This document shows positions 61,195 to 64,000 of a DNA stretch of 64,000 nt, one piece after another. The notes beneath the pieces were generated by a model. It ran no database searches. It was not told the DNA's origin and saw only the letters and a list, made by a program, of their open reading frames with translations. The number at the start of each line of letters is the position of its first letter. The first letter of the stretch is position 1. Origin of the DNA: Rehmannia glutinosa (Eukaryota; Streptophyta; Magnoliopsida; Lamiales; Orobanchaceae); assembly GCA_016081115.2 (NCBI GenBank), contig JABTTQ020000318.1, positions 124,030 through 188,029 of the forward strand, written 5' to 3'. A program made the translations under genes and the position numbers.

Positions 61195-62546
61195 AATTTT
61201 TTTCTCCGAAAATTCGACTTTCTTTGTTTGTTTTCCCGGAATCAGCAAACGAGAATGTAGAAATATGGAGGGAGAAGAGGGTGGGATTGGAATTTTGTGG
61301 GATTTGGATTTTGACTCTGCTTTTTGAACAGGTCAGTTATGGTGGTGTGTTCTGACCAATGAGGGCTTTTGTTTGTGCCCATGTGTCCAAATATGTCTGC
61401 TGATATGGAAATTTGCAAGTTGCAAATGTTTGCTTTGCAATTGTCAATTGTGGAAATTTCAAAGAAAAATAGGGGAAATTTGATAGAGAAAACAAATGAA
61501 ATTACTGGATACTTAACTCAAGATCCATGATAATTCCAACCATTCTATTTCAAAGTAATAGAAATATTTATTGAATATTCCTTATTATTTGAGTATAGTA
61601 ACTATATTATTAAATCAAATATTTATGAACATAGTATTATAAGTATATATTTAGTTAATTAATATAATATTTTTAATTATTATAACTAAATGACTAAATC
61701 TATGCTATATTAAACTAATAACAAGATTTTTCTTTTTTTTGACAGAACTAACAACAAGATAAATAGGATAACCCTGTTAGTTTGATCCTCATGAGTTGGA
61801 TGGATTGCCTAAATCTTGACATCAGATTGAAGATAAGATAGGATAATCTTGTTGGTTTGATCTTGACAGTCGGATGAATTGTCCTAAATTCTGACCATCT
61901 GATTATTTATTAGTATTAGTTTTATTTGAAATGTGCGATTCGTATGTTTATTTTAATGTAATGTAATCCTTTTTTTTATCAGCTTAATTGTCTTGTGTTT
62001 AAGTTTTAAAACTTCATATATCATAACTTATATAAATAGTGAAATTATAAACTCAAATAATTAAATTTTATTAAATTATTTAAAAAATTATTTATACAAC
62101 TAGGATAATACATAATATTTTTTTGTATATTTTAATATACCAAAACTTATTTGATTAATCAAACCCACACAACAAAAATAAAATAAAATAAAACAAGTTT
62201 GGCGCATGAAGAGTGCAGCACTATAACTTGCACCGAGATGCCTTTGGGCTTTGGGAATGGCGCCTCTGTAGGAAGGCGATTTCGCGCCAAAATGGCGTTG
62301 GCGCACTGAATAGCGCCTCGTTGGAGAGGCCAACAATTTGAGATGGTTATAATCACAAATATCTTATCTTTCTGAAAAGTTGATATTCTGGATATGGATC
62401 GTAAGGTCGAAGACGGGATGAAATCCAATCCAACGTTTGAGATGATTTAGTGCAGAAATCTTAGAAAGGCAGAAGCACTTTAGGTTATAGCTCGTACGAG
62501 GCAGAAGTGTTGACGAATACTCATTCTTCCAATTTACCATCGGAAA
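61195..62546. other. Divergent intergenic region upstream of GFAT
   Basis: The GFAT 5' UTR and promoter should lie just above 61194 on the - strand, and the promoter of the small + strand gene just below 62547. Around 62200-62335 is a GC-richer patch with repeated ggcgcctc/gagaggc motifs, in an otherwise AT-rich spacer. No RNA gene was seen. Confidence 0.4.
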
Positions 62547-63069
62547 ATGAATTTGAATGTCGGAGGTGGCTCTAATGTTACTTATCCGTCGTCTTCTTCT
62601 TCTTCTTCATCATCATCATCATCCATGAGTGACAGTGACGATGAACTAGAATCGGAACTTCGAAATATTGATGATAAAATAGAAGAAGCACTGATACGTC
62701 GCATGATTTCCAACAACCTCCTCCTTCTTGCCTATCTCAATCGGCGAGAGAACGTCATTGCAAGAAAGAGGAAAAGGAGGCAGAAAAAGAATCTGTTAAA
62801 AGGCCAGCAGAGAAAGAAATCGATCCCTCCCAGCCGCCATGGCGAAACCTCTCGTGCTGGAAAAGGTAATTCTCTCGTTGCGCCCACATAATTTGACTTT
62901 GAATTTGAATGTAAATGTATAAAATTTGGTCAATTTCTGAGTTTATGTGTCACTGGTTGTTGAAGGGAAGAGAGTGGTAAAGCCCTCGAAGGAGACCAAA
63001 GAGATGGATGGTGATGCGGTAAAGCCTTTGGAACACTATTTACTCGTAGCAAATCTGATGCAAAAATGA
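62547..63069 (+). CDS. Small hypothetical protein, serine- and lysine/arginine-rich
   Basis: Proposed two-exon gene: 62547-62865 (donor aaaag/gtaatt) and 62966-63069 (acceptor gaag/ggaag, stop TGA), joining in phase to 140 residues. It starts MNLNVGGGSNVTYP, followed by a run of 12 serines. An acidic, helix-forming part (DSDDELESELRNIDDKIEEA) and a strongly basic part (RKRKRRQKKN) follow, suggesting a nuclear protein. No family is recognised. Without splicing the first frame ends after 114 residues. The serine run comes from a tct/tca microsatellite, so the start could be artefactual. Confidence 0.4.
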
Positions 63070-64000
63070 GCTTTAGATGCTATATTATCTCAATTATTAG
63101 GTTTACACTTTTGGGGCCAGATAACAGTTTTAAGACCGATGAAAATATTAAGGACTATATTATTCGCATGAGGATAGTATGTAATTGTAAAGTAATTCGA
63201 GTTATATGATTAGTAAATAGCCATCAAATATGACAGAACAGCCTACGATTTACTATTTTGTATGACTTTTGATTGTGCTGATACATTAGTTTGTCTTTAT
63301 CAGCATTGAGTCGATAAACTCTTATGATGGAGAAGGATTTTCACGGCGAGATTTATGGATAGGAAAGAAGAGTAGGTATGGAAGATAATAAATTACACAA
63401 GCTAATCTCTTCTGCTATGTTGCAAATCCTTGGAAGCTTGACCTCATAAACAACCAATGGACTTAACTAAACTGCAAACTACCTTCTTTAGTTCAGACAA
63501 CACCTGAACTATTAATTTTAGTTTCTAGGGCCCTTGAAGTAAGTGGTGCAACTGATTTTTGTTTTCTGGCCTTAAATTAAAGCAATCATATGTTTTTATA
63601 GAGGTTGCTATGGTCATTAGGAATACTTCACTTATCTTTGTAATTCCACTATATTCCTCAAGTGAACTAAAAGTTGAGCGTTTATGGTATGTCTTTAAAG
63701 GTACTTCACCGGTGCTGATAAAGAAAAGGAATTCATTTTTGCTGGTTATCATCAATCAGTCAGGGTAGTTCATTAAGTCAATAAAATTCATCATTCTGTT
63801 AGTTATTTATATTCATCCTCGATATTTTACTTTTTCGTGTTGTTGAGTGAAATAGTCCTCATTTGACGACTAAGAGAGCACTCTAAGGCCCATTTGTAAA
63901 TTAAGAATGATTGAATAATAACCAGCTTTATAGTTTGTTACTCTTTCAATTCTGGGATATATTAGAAGCCCGTGTCTTAAACACATGTATAAGCCAAATC
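63070..64000. other. Gene-free right end of the window
   Basis: AT-rich. Two overlapping open frames on opposite strands (63525-63768) have no domain, no splice context and no codon bias that I can see. It may be an intron or 3' flank of the small gene to the left. Confidence 0.35.

Noticed and set aside
63525..63768. Two overlapping frames at the right end
   Set aside because: Opposite strands, no domain, no splice context; expected by chance in AT-rich DNA.

Overview
This window is nuclear DNA from a flowering plant, most likely a eudicot. The evidence is AT-rich sequence with spliceosomal introns, a plant-specific RETICULATA-related gene, CC-NBS-LRR (CNL) immune receptor genes, a plant-type GFAT gene, and typical plant transposons (Helitrons, a Copia element, hAT and Harbinger MITEs). 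The genus cannot be decided from the sequence.

Layout. 1-1686: last five exons of a RETICULATA-related (DUF3411) chloroplast protein gene, + strand. 2754-46102: a head-to-tail cluster of three RPP13-like CNL genes, all on the - strand: NLR1 (2754-6785, intact), NLR2 (35518-39551, a close copy of NLR1 with two frameshifts) and NLR3 (42048-46102, more diverged, one frameshift in the coiled coil). NLR1 and NLR2 are tandem copies of one unit that starts in the 3' flank of the RETICULATA gene. The second copy of that flank sits at 9237-9357, 21791-22190 and 35170-35517, split by two blocks of transposons. 51406-61194: glutamine-fructose-6-phosphate aminotransferase (GFAT), eleven exons on the - strand. 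62547-63069: a small unrecognised gene candidate on the + strand.

Transposons. The first block (9358-21605) reads as one Helitron nested in another. The inner one (9411-18249) carries a decayed but recognisable Rep/helicase gene. The second block (22191-35169) is a 13-kb Helitron that appears to carry pieces of an unidentified host gene, into which a 7.8-kb Copia element (23182-31023, - strand) later jumped with a 5-bp target duplication. Comparing the two tandem copies gives near 'empty-site' evidence for where the foreign DNA entered. Smaller elements are an 0.8-kb retroposon, a hAT MITE inside an LRR relic, a long-TIR MITE, a Harbinger relic, a long foldback and intronic MITEs.

How it fits together. 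The CNL genes encode cytoplasmic immune receptors. Only NLR1 has an unbroken frame. The two flanking genes are housekeeping or plastid genes and mark the cluster borders. GFAT, NLR2 and NLR3 each carry 1-2 bp indels. Because GFAT is normally essential, uncorrected assembly indels are a serious alternative to true gene death. I found no clearly new biological system. The most interesting structures are the nested Helitrons, the gene capture, and the long foldback at 49017-49478.
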